A stretch of 16,422 bases of DNA from Chloroflexota bacterium (lineage in GTDB: Bacteria; Chloroflexota; Anaerolineae; Anaerolineales; UBA11858), in contig DAOUWT010000025.1 in NCBI GenBank assembly GCA_030666985.1, forward strand, positions 1-16,422, given 5' to 3'. Below are positions 5,918 through 12,077 of the stretch, piece after piece; positions within the stretch are counted from its first letter, which is position 1; each line of letters opens with the position of its first letter. Position numbers and translations under genes: made by a program. The notes under the pieces were generated by a model that saw nothing but the letters and a program-made list of their open reading frames with translations, ran no database searches and was not told where the DNA came from.

Positions 5918-7597
5918 CTACCTCCCCACTCCAACACTCCCCCCAAACGCCGCCGACATCTCCTCATAAATAGCGACAATGCTAGCCTCGGTTCCCACGT
6001 AAAAGTTCCCATTGGCTTGGAGTGCCAAGTCAGACAACATATCTTCATCCGCGTCGGAGCCGTAGGCAATGGTGAAAATGGTGGTGTCGTTGGCGGTCGC
6101 GGCCTCGATCAAATATGAGTTGAACGAATATTGCCAACTGCTGGTATCCATCCCGTCTGTCAGGGCCACGATCACGTTGCTTGTTTGCGAGGAGCTTGTG
6201 TTGGCGATGATATTGGCCGCGCTCCCGACTGCATCGTAGAAAGCAGTCCCGCCATCGGCTCTGAGACCGTTGAGAATATTAATGACCTCTTGGCGTGATT
6301 CTCCAACTTGCCGCTGGTAAGCGAGAGTTCTAGGTTCGTTTGAGAAAGCGACAATGGAGATATAGTCATCGTCTCCCATTTGCTCGACGAATTGCACAGC
6401 GGCATTGAGCGAGCTTTCTATTTTGTTGCCCATCATGCTGCCGGATGTGTCTAGCACCATGACCAAGTTCACGTCTTTGCGAGCCGCTTGCCACAGGTCT
6501 TGGGCCGCGTAAATGGTCTCCACGCTGGGGGATTGGAAGACAACTTCCGGTTGGGAGAGGTCAACCCCGTGGGCAGCGTCCAGCGGCGGCCCCAGGGGGA
6601 TGCTTTTGCTCACGGGGCGCAGCCCGTGGCCCAGCGCTGACCGCTGGGCAGCCTCCCCCAGCAGGTAAGTGCGGAACACCTCCGCCGCCTCTTGCGTGAC
6701 AGCATCCGCGGAGGCGTTGACGCAGGCCGGATGGGTAGCCATGAATGTGCCCTCAAAGGGATAGATGGGCACAATGGACGGGTCACCGCTCCCATAGTTG
6801 ATGACCGTGCTTTCGTACATGACGGCGGCCCCCAGATGTTTGATGCCGCGCTCGCTCATGGTTTGGCCGAGGGTGTCCGTGGATGTGCTGAACCAGGAGA
6901 CTGCCGCTTCGAAAGCGTTCACCGAGGCTTGCACGACCGGCTTACCCATCTCGTCGGCGTTGACGGCATCGGTCTTGCCCTCGGCGGCCTGGACGATGGC
7001 TATTAGGGTGCTGACGCCAGAGTGGGACAGCCCCGGATGGGTGTGTCCCAGCCGGAGGGAGTCGCCGAATTGGCCGCCGCTGTAGTAATCCCAGGCCGAG
7101 GGGTCGGCTGCCAGACTGCCCACATCTAGCCACCCCAGGGAGCGGCTGGGCCATCCCAGGGCTTCGGCGATTGGCCGCCACATAGCTATCACCAGGGGGC
7201 TTTCGGCCACGCTGACGCAGTTATCCACGAAGTGAGGCTGCCCCTTGTCGGCTAGCACATCCCCCCAGACAGGGGAGTCGGGTATCCACATAGCGGGCAA
7301 CTCTGCCCCATTGGAGAAATCCACCACGCTTTGGCCTGTTTCCGCCAGGGAAACCTGCACGTAGACGGGTTTGCCATCCTCCGTTTCAATCTCTTCGGCG
7401 TTGAAATCCGCCACGGCTGTTGTGAGCCAGGGTCTGAGGCTGGTGTTGGCCGTCACGTTTATAATCACAGCGTTGCGCGGCGGCCCCTCGCGGTCAAACA
7501 TGCTCAGGTTACAGATATTGCAAATGCAGGCCAGACTCAACAAGCTCAACAGCATGGTCAGGAGCATTTTGCGGCGGTGTTGTGGTATTTCTTTCAT
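5918..7597 (-). CDS. Extracytoplasmic substrate-binding-like protein with VWA domain
   Basis: A 559-residue exported protein. Residues 11-25 are a hydrophobic signal segment ending in SLACIC; the Cys at 23 could be a lipidation site, though the lipobox is imperfect. Residues about 43-340 look like a solute-binding-protein fold of the extracellular type (a VNVTANTSLRPWL-like start, then MWIPDSPVW and IYPFEGTFM). Residues 377-555 are a von Willebrand A domain with a complete metal-ion-dependent adhesion site: D383-S385-S387 in DTSGSM, T451 in GGTAFYDA, and D481 in LTDGMD. The binding-protein half probably serves in sensing or adhesion, since no ABC permease or ATPase is nearby. It lies between the OmpA-type binding protein and, past an inserted gene, pspA. 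The ribosome site is weak (AAAGG). Confidence 0.85.
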   Translation of the reverse strand: MKEIPQHRRKMLLTMLLSLLSLACICNICNLSMFDREGPPRNAVIINVTANTSLRPWLTTAVADFNAEEIETEDGKPVYVQVSLAETGQSVVDFSNGAELPAMWIPDSPVWGDVLADKGQPHFVDNCVSVAESPLVIAMWRPIAEALGWPSRSLGWLDVGSLAADPSAWDYYSGGQFGDSLRLGHTHPGLSHSGVSTLIAIVQAAEGKTDAVNADEMGKPVVQASVNAFEAAVSWFSTSTDTLGQTMSERGIKHLGAAVMYESTVINYGSGDPSIVPIYPFEGTFMATHPACVNASADAVTQEAAEVFRTYLLGEAAQRSALGHGLRPVSKSIPLGPPLDAAHGVDLSQPEVVFQSPSVETIYAAQDLWQAARKDVNLVMVLDTSGSMMGNKIESSLNAAVQFVEQMGDDDYISIVAFSNEPRTLAYQRQVGESRQEVINILNGLRADGGTAFYDAVGSAANIIANTSSSQTSNVIVALTDGMDTSSWQYSFNSYLIEAATANDTTIFTIAYGSDADEDMLSDLALQANGNFYVGTEASIVAIYEEMSAAFGGSVGVGR

Positions 7598-7613
7598 TTT
7601 TTTGACCTTTGTA

Positions 7614-7712
7614 GAACGTAAAACGTGAAGACGTGAAGAGTGAAACGTGAGGCGTGAAACGTGGGGACGTGAAAACGTGAGGGCGTGAGGTCACGCAACA
7701 CGCATCACGCAT
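7614..7712. repeat. ACGTGAA-type short repeat array, copy 2
   Basis: Repeated 7-9-nt units (ACGTGAAG, GAGTGAA, ACGTGAGG, GCGTGAA) fill the whole gap between the OmpA-type gene and the VWA gene, ending in ACGCATCACGCATCA. The 26 nt at 7625-7650 are identical to 5160-5185. It forms the 5' leader of the VWA gene. Confidence 0.7.
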
Positions 7713-7715
7713 CAT

Positions 7716-9329
7716 TTATCTCCCTACAGTAATTAGCGTCATCTCCACATAACGATCTTCTGACTGTAACTCGGCATCCTCTGTTTCCCAGTGGCTTTCT
7801 GGGGGAAGGGTTCCGGTGATGATGAAGCGGGCCTGGTCTATCCCCTGGGAGACCAAGTAGTCCACTACCGATTGGGCGCGGGCCTCGGCGAAGTCTAGGA
7901 TCTCGTCTTCGGTGTAGGTTCCGGCGGGGCCGGGCCAGGCGGATGATCCTTCCACTTGGAGGAAAAGCCCTACGCTCTGGGAGAGGGTGGGCATGACGCA
8001 CTCATCTAAAATGCGGCGCGACTCCAGGGTCAGTTCCGTGGATTCGGGCAAGAACGCGAAACGGCGGCAGGGCAGCACGACCAGGGTTTGGGCATCCGCC
8101 TCGTCTAGGCTGGATACGGCAAGTTCGGCGGATAATGAAAATGTGTCATTGACGGGGTTGCCTCGCGCTTGTAAGCTGGCCTGGGCGGCGGCGCGGGAGA
8201 TGTAGCCAGCCTCCACGAGTTCGCTCACGTCCCCCCCTGGGACATCCAAGCCCGAAGCGGCCCAAACACGCTGCGCAATCTGGAGACGGTTGAGGATTGG
8301 CTCCAGGTCTCGCATCACGGCGGCGTTGTCGCTCAAATCCGCCTGCGCCACGCTCTCTAGCCAGAGGGTGAGGTCTTCGCTGGCACTTTCGGGATAGACA
8401 AAACTCCAGTCGTTGTGCCCCCACTCGGCAATCTGGCCCGCGGCTGTGTCGAAATCCTCCACCTGATCTTTCAGGGTATGGAACCAGGCATCGTGGAAGT
8501 TTTGCACCAACTCGGCCTTGTTCGCGATAGACTGGCGGGATGTGACCATGACATCGATAATGATGCGCATTTGCTTGGAACTCAGGAGGGGGATGCCGCC
8601 GCTCGCCTCCGCGTCGTAGATGTCCGGCTCCCAGCCCGAAACGGCGTCAGCCTCGCCCGCGTTGAAAGCCTCCACCGCCTCGGCCACGCTATCCTTGGGC
8701 AAAAGGGTGACATCGAAACGGGGGTTGAGGCGAGCAATGGAGAGGGTGTAATAGGTGAAATATTCGCCCACGCTGCCGCGCGAGAACGCAATCCGCGCGT
8801 TTTTGAGGTCATTGATTGTGTCGATGCCTCGCGCCCAAAGCTGGTCGGCCCCCGCGCTTTCATCCACAATGGCCGTTATCACGCCGGGGCTGGTCAGCGC
8901 AACTGAGTCGAGCGTTGTCAGGAGGCAATCCCACTGACCATTTTCGAGAAGAGCCGTGCGCTGTTCCTCAGAGACGGAGTAGGCGGGGTCGTCGTCCAGG
9001 TAAAAGGGGATGATGCCCAGGTGGAAGCCGTGTTCCACGTCTGTGCCGGCGGCCTGCATTTGCTGGAGGGTGAAGTAGCTCCCAAAAGCGTCCGCGCCGC
9101 AGATGTAGGTTGGCAGGCCATCGTCAGCGTCCCGGTCGGGGGAGAAAATCGCGTCGGGGGATTCGAGATGGACGATGGGGGTGGGTTGAGCCCCGACGTA
9201 GGACACCTGCGTGGGGCTTGGGGCGGCCAGCTTTTGAATGGCGTTATAGGCAAATGCTCCCACTGCAATTAGGATGGCCAGGCCAACGATGATGATGAAG
9301 ACAAGTCGGGTTCGGTTTAGTTTTTGCAT
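7716..9329 (-). CDS. Membrane-anchored substrate-binding protein with OmpA-like C-terminus
   Basis: A 537-residue exported protein. An uncleaved anchor at residues 8-28 (LVFIIIVGLAILIAVGAFAY) is followed by a short linker and, from about 50 to 400, an ABC-type periplasmic binding fold of the NMT1/TauA/SsuA kind (TTLDSVALTSPG, INDLKNARIAFSRGSVGEYF, AFNAGEADAVSGWEPD). Residues about 415-537 form an OmpA-like peptidoglycan-associating domain: FLPESTELTLESRRIL, then EARAQSVVDYLVSQGI, ending EDRYVEMTL. The usual TD..G after the second strand reads SSAWPG, so the Asp that grips diaminopimelate is missing while the Arg of the S/xRA motif remains. A fusion of sensor and wall-binding domains suggests envelope sensing rather than transport. 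It is the first gene of the minus-strand block, 118 nt after the decarboxylase stop. Confidence 0.87.
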   Translation of the reverse strand: MQKLNRTRLVFIIIVGLAILIAVGAFAYNAIQKLAAPSPTQVSYVGAQPTPIVHLESPDAIFSPDRDADDGLPTYICGADAFGSYFTLQQMQAAGTDVEHGFHLGIIPFYLDDDPAYSVSEEQRTALLENGQWDCLLTTLDSVALTSPGVITAIVDESAGADQLWARGIDTINDLKNARIAFSRGSVGEYFTYYTLSIARLNPRFDVTLLPKDSVAEAVEAFNAGEADAVSGWEPDIYDAEASGGIPLLSSKQMRIIIDVMVTSRQSIANKAELVQNFHDAWFHTLKDQVEDFDTAAGQIAEWGHNDWSFVYPESASEDLTLWLESVAQADLSDNAAVMRDLEPILNRLQIAQRVWAASGLDVPGGDVSELVEAGYISRAAAQASLQARGNPVNDTFSLSAELAVSSLDEADAQTLVVLPCRRFAFLPESTELTLESRRILDECVMPTLSQSVGLFLQVEGSSAWPGPAGTYTEDEILDFAEARAQSVVDYLVSQGIDQARFIITGTLPPESHWETEDAELQSEDRYVEMTLITVGR

Positions 9330-9362
9330 AGGGTTTTCCTTTGATGGGACGCTGTTTTAATG

Positions 9363-9459
9363 GAACGCGGATGACACGGATGACGCGGATTCACGCAGAT
9401 TTAAACCTTTTTTTGTATTTAATCCGCGAAAATCTGCCCAATCCGCGTCATCTGCGTTC
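9363..9459. repeat. GCGGATGA-type inverted-repeat element
   Basis: Arms of about 43 nt start GAACGCGGATGACACGGATG and end with the near complement AATCCGCGTCATCTGCGTTC, separated by an A/T-rich centre with T7. Within each arm the heptamer-like unit GCGGATKA repeats. The right arm overlaps the 3' end of the decarboxylase gene, supplying its last three codons and stop. A shorter related stretch, GCGCGGATGGCGTGGATGATG, lies at about 10968-10989. Confidence 0.75.
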
Positions 9460-10893
9460 TATTCTGTAACCAAGGTTAGCGAGGACATCATTAGTTCTCT
9501 GCCCAGGCAGAATTTGGAATTGATAATCTCCGTTGCTGGCCTGGTCGATGATCAGCTCGTTAGCTTCGGGTAAAACGCAGTGCTTGCTGCCACGGACTCC
9601 GCCCAGCATTTCTTGGTAGGCGCCGATGCTGAAAAAGCCGATGTACAAGTCTTCGGTTTCGACCGGCAAATAGAGGGGAGATTGGCTAGGCTTGGGGGGA
9701 TAGACGTCATCGCTGTCGCAGGTCATGCCTCCCAGGTGGACTTGACGGAAAGGCTTGTCGAGATGATTGAGCGGCAGGACGATGAAATGCTCACTCAAGG
9801 CCCAGCTATCGGGGAACGAAGTCATAATGGAGCCGTTGATAATATACCATGGCAAGCGCGAGTTGTTTTCTTTGACGGTTGTGACCTTGAAGAGATGCGC
9901 TCCATGCTCGGAGGTGGTGTAGCGTCCGAATTCTCCCATCACGTCCGGGGAGGGGACGCCGTGGGCGCGGCATATCTCTTGGAGCGTGGTCAAAAGGCGG
10001 CGCACAAAGGTATGATAATCAAAGTCAAAGTCCAGCGTCATAGGAACGGGCATCCCTCCCCCAAAGTCGAAGATGCTCAGGCTGGGATGTCGCTGCCGCA
10101 GTTGGGCGTAAATCTCCATGGTGGGTTTGAGCCAAGCTAGGAAATCATCCCCGTCCGTGATTTGGCTGCCGACCATGGCGTGGTAGATCTTGAGGGTCAG
10201 GTTGGGCGTCTCGGCGATGATTTGAGCCGCTTTTTGGATGGTGGCCGCGTCCATGCCGAAACGGGAGTGAGCGGTGTCCATCTCCGCCTGATTTTGGTGA
10301 GGGCCGTAGCACTTTTGCCGCAGGCCCACCTCAAAGTTGAGTTGAGAGTCGATCAGGGGTGGCATCTCGCACAGGTCTTCAATCACGGGAATCAGGTTCT
10401 CATGTTCGCGCCTGAGTTGAATGAGCTTGTCATCGTAGATTGTTCCGGGAGGCTTGAATCCGTTGGCTATCACCATCCGCTCGGGGGGGAGCAACCCAGC
10501 GGCGATCATCAGTCGCACGATTTCCACATCCACGGGCGAGGACATCTCGTGGTGGGCGCCGGCTCCCAGCGTGGTGCGCACCACCTCCTCGGCGGCGTTT
10601 GCTTTCGAGGCGTAGGCATAATGGAATTGGCCCTCGTAGCCAATTTCCTCGATCACCTCGGCGAATATCTGCCGCATGGTCTTGATTTTCTCTCGTATTT
10701 TGGGGAGGTAGATGATCTCCAGCGGACTCGGCAAGGTTTTTCCCAGCCCTTGGTCTTGCCGACCGCCGGTGAATAATTGCGCCAGGTCTAGGTCTTCGTA
10801 AAAAAGGCGACCGTCCCGGGCGCTAAGATAATCATTGAATTTATAATTGGGAACGGGGGTCTCCCGCTCCCAGCCGACAATGGGGTGTGTCAT
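9448..10893 (-). CDS. PLP fold-III decarboxylase, probably arginine decarboxylase
   Basis: A 481-residue enzyme of the alanine-racemase-fold Orn/DAP/Arg decarboxylase family, cytoplasmic and PLP-dependent. The barrel carries the PLP lysine K98 in HYAYASKANA, a SRFGM strand at 210-214, the phosphate-binding FDFGGGMPV at 275-283 and GEFGR at 320-324 in place of the usual EPGR. The C-terminal barrel has the active-site Cys392 in TCDSDD and Y426 in FSIGAYQEML. The CDSD motif points to arginine decarboxylase (agmatine for polyamine synthesis) rather than ODC, but the protein is shorter than SpeA (about 630), lacking its insertion, so substrate is inferred. ATG at 10893 is chosen because GAGGA lies about six bases before it; the longer frame to 10998 would run through the promoter region. 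The final residues ERR and the stop come from an inverted repeat. Confidence 0.85.
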   Translation of the reverse strand: MTHPIVGWERETPVPNYKFNDYLSARDGRLFYEDLDLAQLFTGGRQDQGLGKTLPSPLEIIYLPKIREKIKTMRQIFAEVIEEIGYEGQFHYAYASKANAAEEVVRTTLGAGAHHEMSSPVDVEIVRLMIAAGLLPPERMVIANGFKPPGTIYDDKLIQLRREHENLIPVIEDLCEMPPLIDSQLNFEVGLRQKCYGPHQNQAEMDTAHSRFGMDAATIQKAAQIIAETPNLTLKIYHAMVGSQITDGDDFLAWLKPTMEIYAQLRQRHPSLSIFDFGGGMPVPMTLDFDFDYHTFVRRLLTTLQEICRAHGVPSPDVMGEFGRYTTSEHGAHLFKVTTVKENNSRLPWYIINGSIMTSFPDSWALSEHFIVLPLNHLDKPFRQVHLGGMTCDSDDVYPPKPSQSPLYLPVETEDLYIGFFSIGAYQEMLGGVRGSKHCVLPEANELIIDQASNGDYQFQILPGQRTNDVLANLGYRIERR

Positions 10894-10951
10894 ATTTTTC
10901 CTCGCTAGTGTATACGGGGGATGGGGTGGAATGTTGCAGAGGACAGAGGAT

Positions 10952-10960
10952 ATTGTAGCA
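10952..10960 (-). promoter_or_regulatory. Extended -10 promoter for the decarboxylase
   Basis: On the minus strand TGCTACAAT fits the extended -10 pattern TGnTATAAT with one mismatch and lies about 60 nt before the ATG at 10893. No clear -35 is seen, which extended -10 promoters tolerate. It supports the shorter start because transcription would begin near 10945. Confidence 0.4.
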
Positions 10961-10991
10961 TGAAATGGGGCGCGGATGGCGTGGATGATGC

Positions 10992-11020
10992 TTGACAATT
11001 CTGCTGAAGTTATTTACACT
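10992..11020 (+). promoter_or_regulatory. Sigma70-type promoter for the DUF4160-DUF2442 pair
   Basis: TTGACA at 10992-10997, a 17-nt spacer and TACACT at 11015-11020 make a good housekeeping promoter (6/6 and 4/6 matches) 130 nt before the DUF4160 start. A separate perfect TATAAT at 11077-11082 lacks a recognisable -35 and may be a second start. The promoter is back to back with that of the decarboxylase. Confidence 0.5.
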
Positions 11021-11128
11021 TGAGGTAGAATATTAGAGAGGTAGTTGGATGAATAGTGAAGACTTTAGAATGAAGGTATAATAGCGCAGTATCTCTGAAA
11101 GTTGAGTTCTTAGAATAAAGCATCAAAT

Positions 11129-11150
11129 TTAAAACTCCTAGGAGAATTAA
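11129..11150 (+). promoter_or_regulatory. Dyad overlapping the DUF4160 ribosome site
   Basis: TTAA-aa-CTCCTAGGAG-aa-TTAA is a near-perfect 22-bp dyad centred between 11139 and 11140. Its right half contains the Shine-Dalgarno AGGAG (11140-11144), five bases before the ATG. A protein dimer bound here, or pairing of CTCCT with AGGAG between transcripts, would block expression. Autoregulation by one of the two encoded proteins is a reasonable guess but not shown. Confidence 0.5.
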
Positions 11151-11407
11151 TGCCTGAAATTAGCCGATTTTATGGTATCGTGGTTTTTATGAACTATAAC
11201 GATCATTTGCCACCCCATTTCCATGCCAGGTATCAAGGCCAGGAAGTTACAATTGAAATTCAAACGGGAAACGTGAAGGGGAGAATGTCAAAGCGGGCTT
11301 TGCGAATGTTGTTTGAATGGTTGGAAAAGCATCAAGTAGAATTAGTAGATAACTGGGAACGCGCTAGAGATCGGCAATCATTGAAAAAGATAGAACCATT
11401 GCTATAG
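11150..11407 (+). CDS. DUF4160 domain protein
   Basis: A small 85-residue protein of the DUF4160 family. The signature is the N-terminal MPEISRFYGI and the His-rich HLPPHFHARYQG at 19-30, followed by a short strand (EVTIEIQTG) and the helix RALRMLFEWLEKHQVELVDNW, which is the usual end of the family. It is full length. AGGAG is five bases before the ATG. It is followed after nine bases by a DUF2442 gene, a pairing commonly seen and often suggested to be toxin-antitoxin-like, although biochemical function is not established to my knowledge. The clustered His residues could bind metal, but that is only inference. Confidence 0.88.
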   Translation: MPEISRFYGIVVFMNYNDHLPPHFHARYQGQEVTIEIQTGNVKGRMSKRALRMLFEWLEKHQVELVDNWERARDRQSLKKIEPLL

Positions 11408-11416
11408 GAGGTAGAT

Positions 11417-11710
11417 ATGTTTTTACATGTAGTTGACGTAACTTACCTAGATGAATACAAACTTGAATTGACATTCAATAATGGAATTACCAAAACCGTA
11501 GACTTGCGAAGTGAATTATACGGCGAAGTTTTTGAACCACTGAAAGACAAAGAGCTTTTCAAGCAAGTCTATGTGAATATAGATACCAACACCATTGAAT
11601 GGTCAAACGGAGCAGATTTGGCTCCTGAGTTCTTGTATGAGATTGGACAAGCAGCAGAGGGAGTAGAGTCAACTCCGGTACTTCAGGAGATGGAGTTAAT
11701 TGCGGTTTAG
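11417..11710 (+). CDS. DUF2442 domain protein
   Basis: A 97-residue DUF2442 protein: VVDVTYLDEYKLELTFNNGITKTVDL is the two-strand start, then LKDKELFKQVYVNIDTNTIEWSNGADLAPEFLYE, where the W-x-x-GAD-L-xPE-xLY motif is diagnostic. A strong ribosome site (AGGAGG, six bases before ATG) follows directly on the DUF4160 stop, so the two are one operon. The last 20 residues are a non-conserved tail. Function is unknown; some related proteins are fused to or paired with putative DNA-binding or antitoxin domains. Confidence 0.88.
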   Translation: MFLHVVDVTYLDEYKLELTFNNGITKTVDLRSELYGEVFEPLKDKELFKQVYVNIDTNTIEWSNGADLAPEFLYEIGQAAEGVESTPVLQEMELIAV

Positions 11711-11761
11711 CTTGATTGCGTAAATTTCTTCTGCGCAGAGTCTCGAACACTCAAACTAACC

Positions 11762-11789
11762 TTGCCACCACGCCCAACTGTGATATACT
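11762..11789 (+). promoter_or_regulatory. Strong promoter upstream of a candidate small RNA
   Basis: TTGCCA (11762-11767), a 16-nt spacer and TATACT (11784-11789) preceded by TG at 11781-11782 give both a 5/6 -35 and an extended -10 with 5/6 match. Initiation is expected near 11796. The first coding sequence downstream is the helicase at 12078, but an intrinsic terminator lies between. Confidence 0.55.
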
Positions 11790-11795
11790 CCATCG

Positions 11796-11910
11796 GCTTG
11801 TTCAGAAATGAACATCCTGTGGTTTGTGAAAAACAAGCCGCAGACTAATAAATTAGATGTTTTGTGATTTCCAAAGGGTTGCCCGACATATTTTAAGTCG
11901 GGCGTTTTTG
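11796..11910 (+). ncRNA. Candidate small RNA or attenuated leader
   Basis: From the predicted start near 11796 to the terminator U-tract is about 115 nt with no ORF. It has a 6-bp hairpin closed by a GAAA tetraloop (TGTTCA-GAAA-TGAACA, 11799-11814), an 11-bp hairpin with two G-U pairs (CTGTGGTTTGT / ACAAGCCGCAG, 11817-11843) and the terminator hairpin (11881-11903). A competing 9-bp stem pairs CGGCTTGTT (11794-11802) with AACAAGCCG (11832-11840), so two folds exclude each other. I recognise no known riboswitch or RNA family. It may be a free small RNA or a premature-termination product of the helicase leader. Confidence 0.45.
11881..11910 (+). terminator. Intrinsic terminator in the helicase leader
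   Basis: GCCCGAC (11881-11887) pairs perfectly with GTCGGGC (11897-11903) around a 9-nt A/T loop, followed directly by GTTTTTG. It ends the candidate small RNA, and would also stop transcripts from the DUF pair before the helicase. Confidence 0.75.
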
Positions 11911-11925
11911 TTGCGATAGTCAAGG

Positions 11926-12062
11926 TTCTCAATTACGGGTAAATCGGCTATAAGACCAACAAAGTACATGGCCTGCAAAGGCCATCGCTCATCTCAATAT
12001 TTTGAGATGATACAGCCGGATTTGTCAAAACCGTAGTTGTCCCGTGTTTGATATGCGCGGGA
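11926..12062 (+). promoter_or_regulatory. Structured 5' leader of the helicase gene
   Basis: Just past the terminator, TTCTCA (11926-11931), 17 nt and TATAAG (11949-11954) form a moderate promoter. The leader then contains three hairpins: ATGGCC-TGCAAA-GGCCAT (11968-11985), TCATCTCAA-TATT-TTGAGATGA (11989-12010), and TCCCGTGT-TTGATAT-GCGCGGGA (12040-12062), the last ending six bases before the AGGAG ribosome site. In a longer transcript, AATCGGCT (11942-11949) could pair with AGCCGGATT (12014-12022) to enclose the first two hairpins. Long folded leaders are common for cold-induced DEAD-box helicases, so temperature or helicase-level feedback control is a reasonable inference. Confidence 0.45.
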
Positions 12063-12077
12063 TTTATAGGAGCTAAA

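Noticed and set aside
5918..9329. The two binding-protein fusions as parts of an ABC uptake operon.
   Set aside because: No permease or nucleotide-binding protein occurs within the window, and both proteins are fused to non-transport domains.
9580..10776. Long plus-strand open frames of 186 and 204 codons opposite the decarboxylase.
   Set aside because: They are antisense to a clearly conserved PLP enzyme, share no recognisable motif and lack ribosome sites; their length reflects GC-biased codon use on the other strand.
10894..10998. N-terminal extension of the decarboxylase by 35 residues.
   Set aside because: It would be encoded across the extended -10 promoter and a repeat remnant, and a good ribosome site precedes the internal ATG at 10893.
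11942..12022. Three-way-junction fold as a tRNA or a known riboswitch.
   Set aside because: There is no T-loop TTCRA or D-loop pattern, and no match to c-di-GMP, preQ1, TPP or SAM consensus cores that I can recognise; kept only as leader structure.
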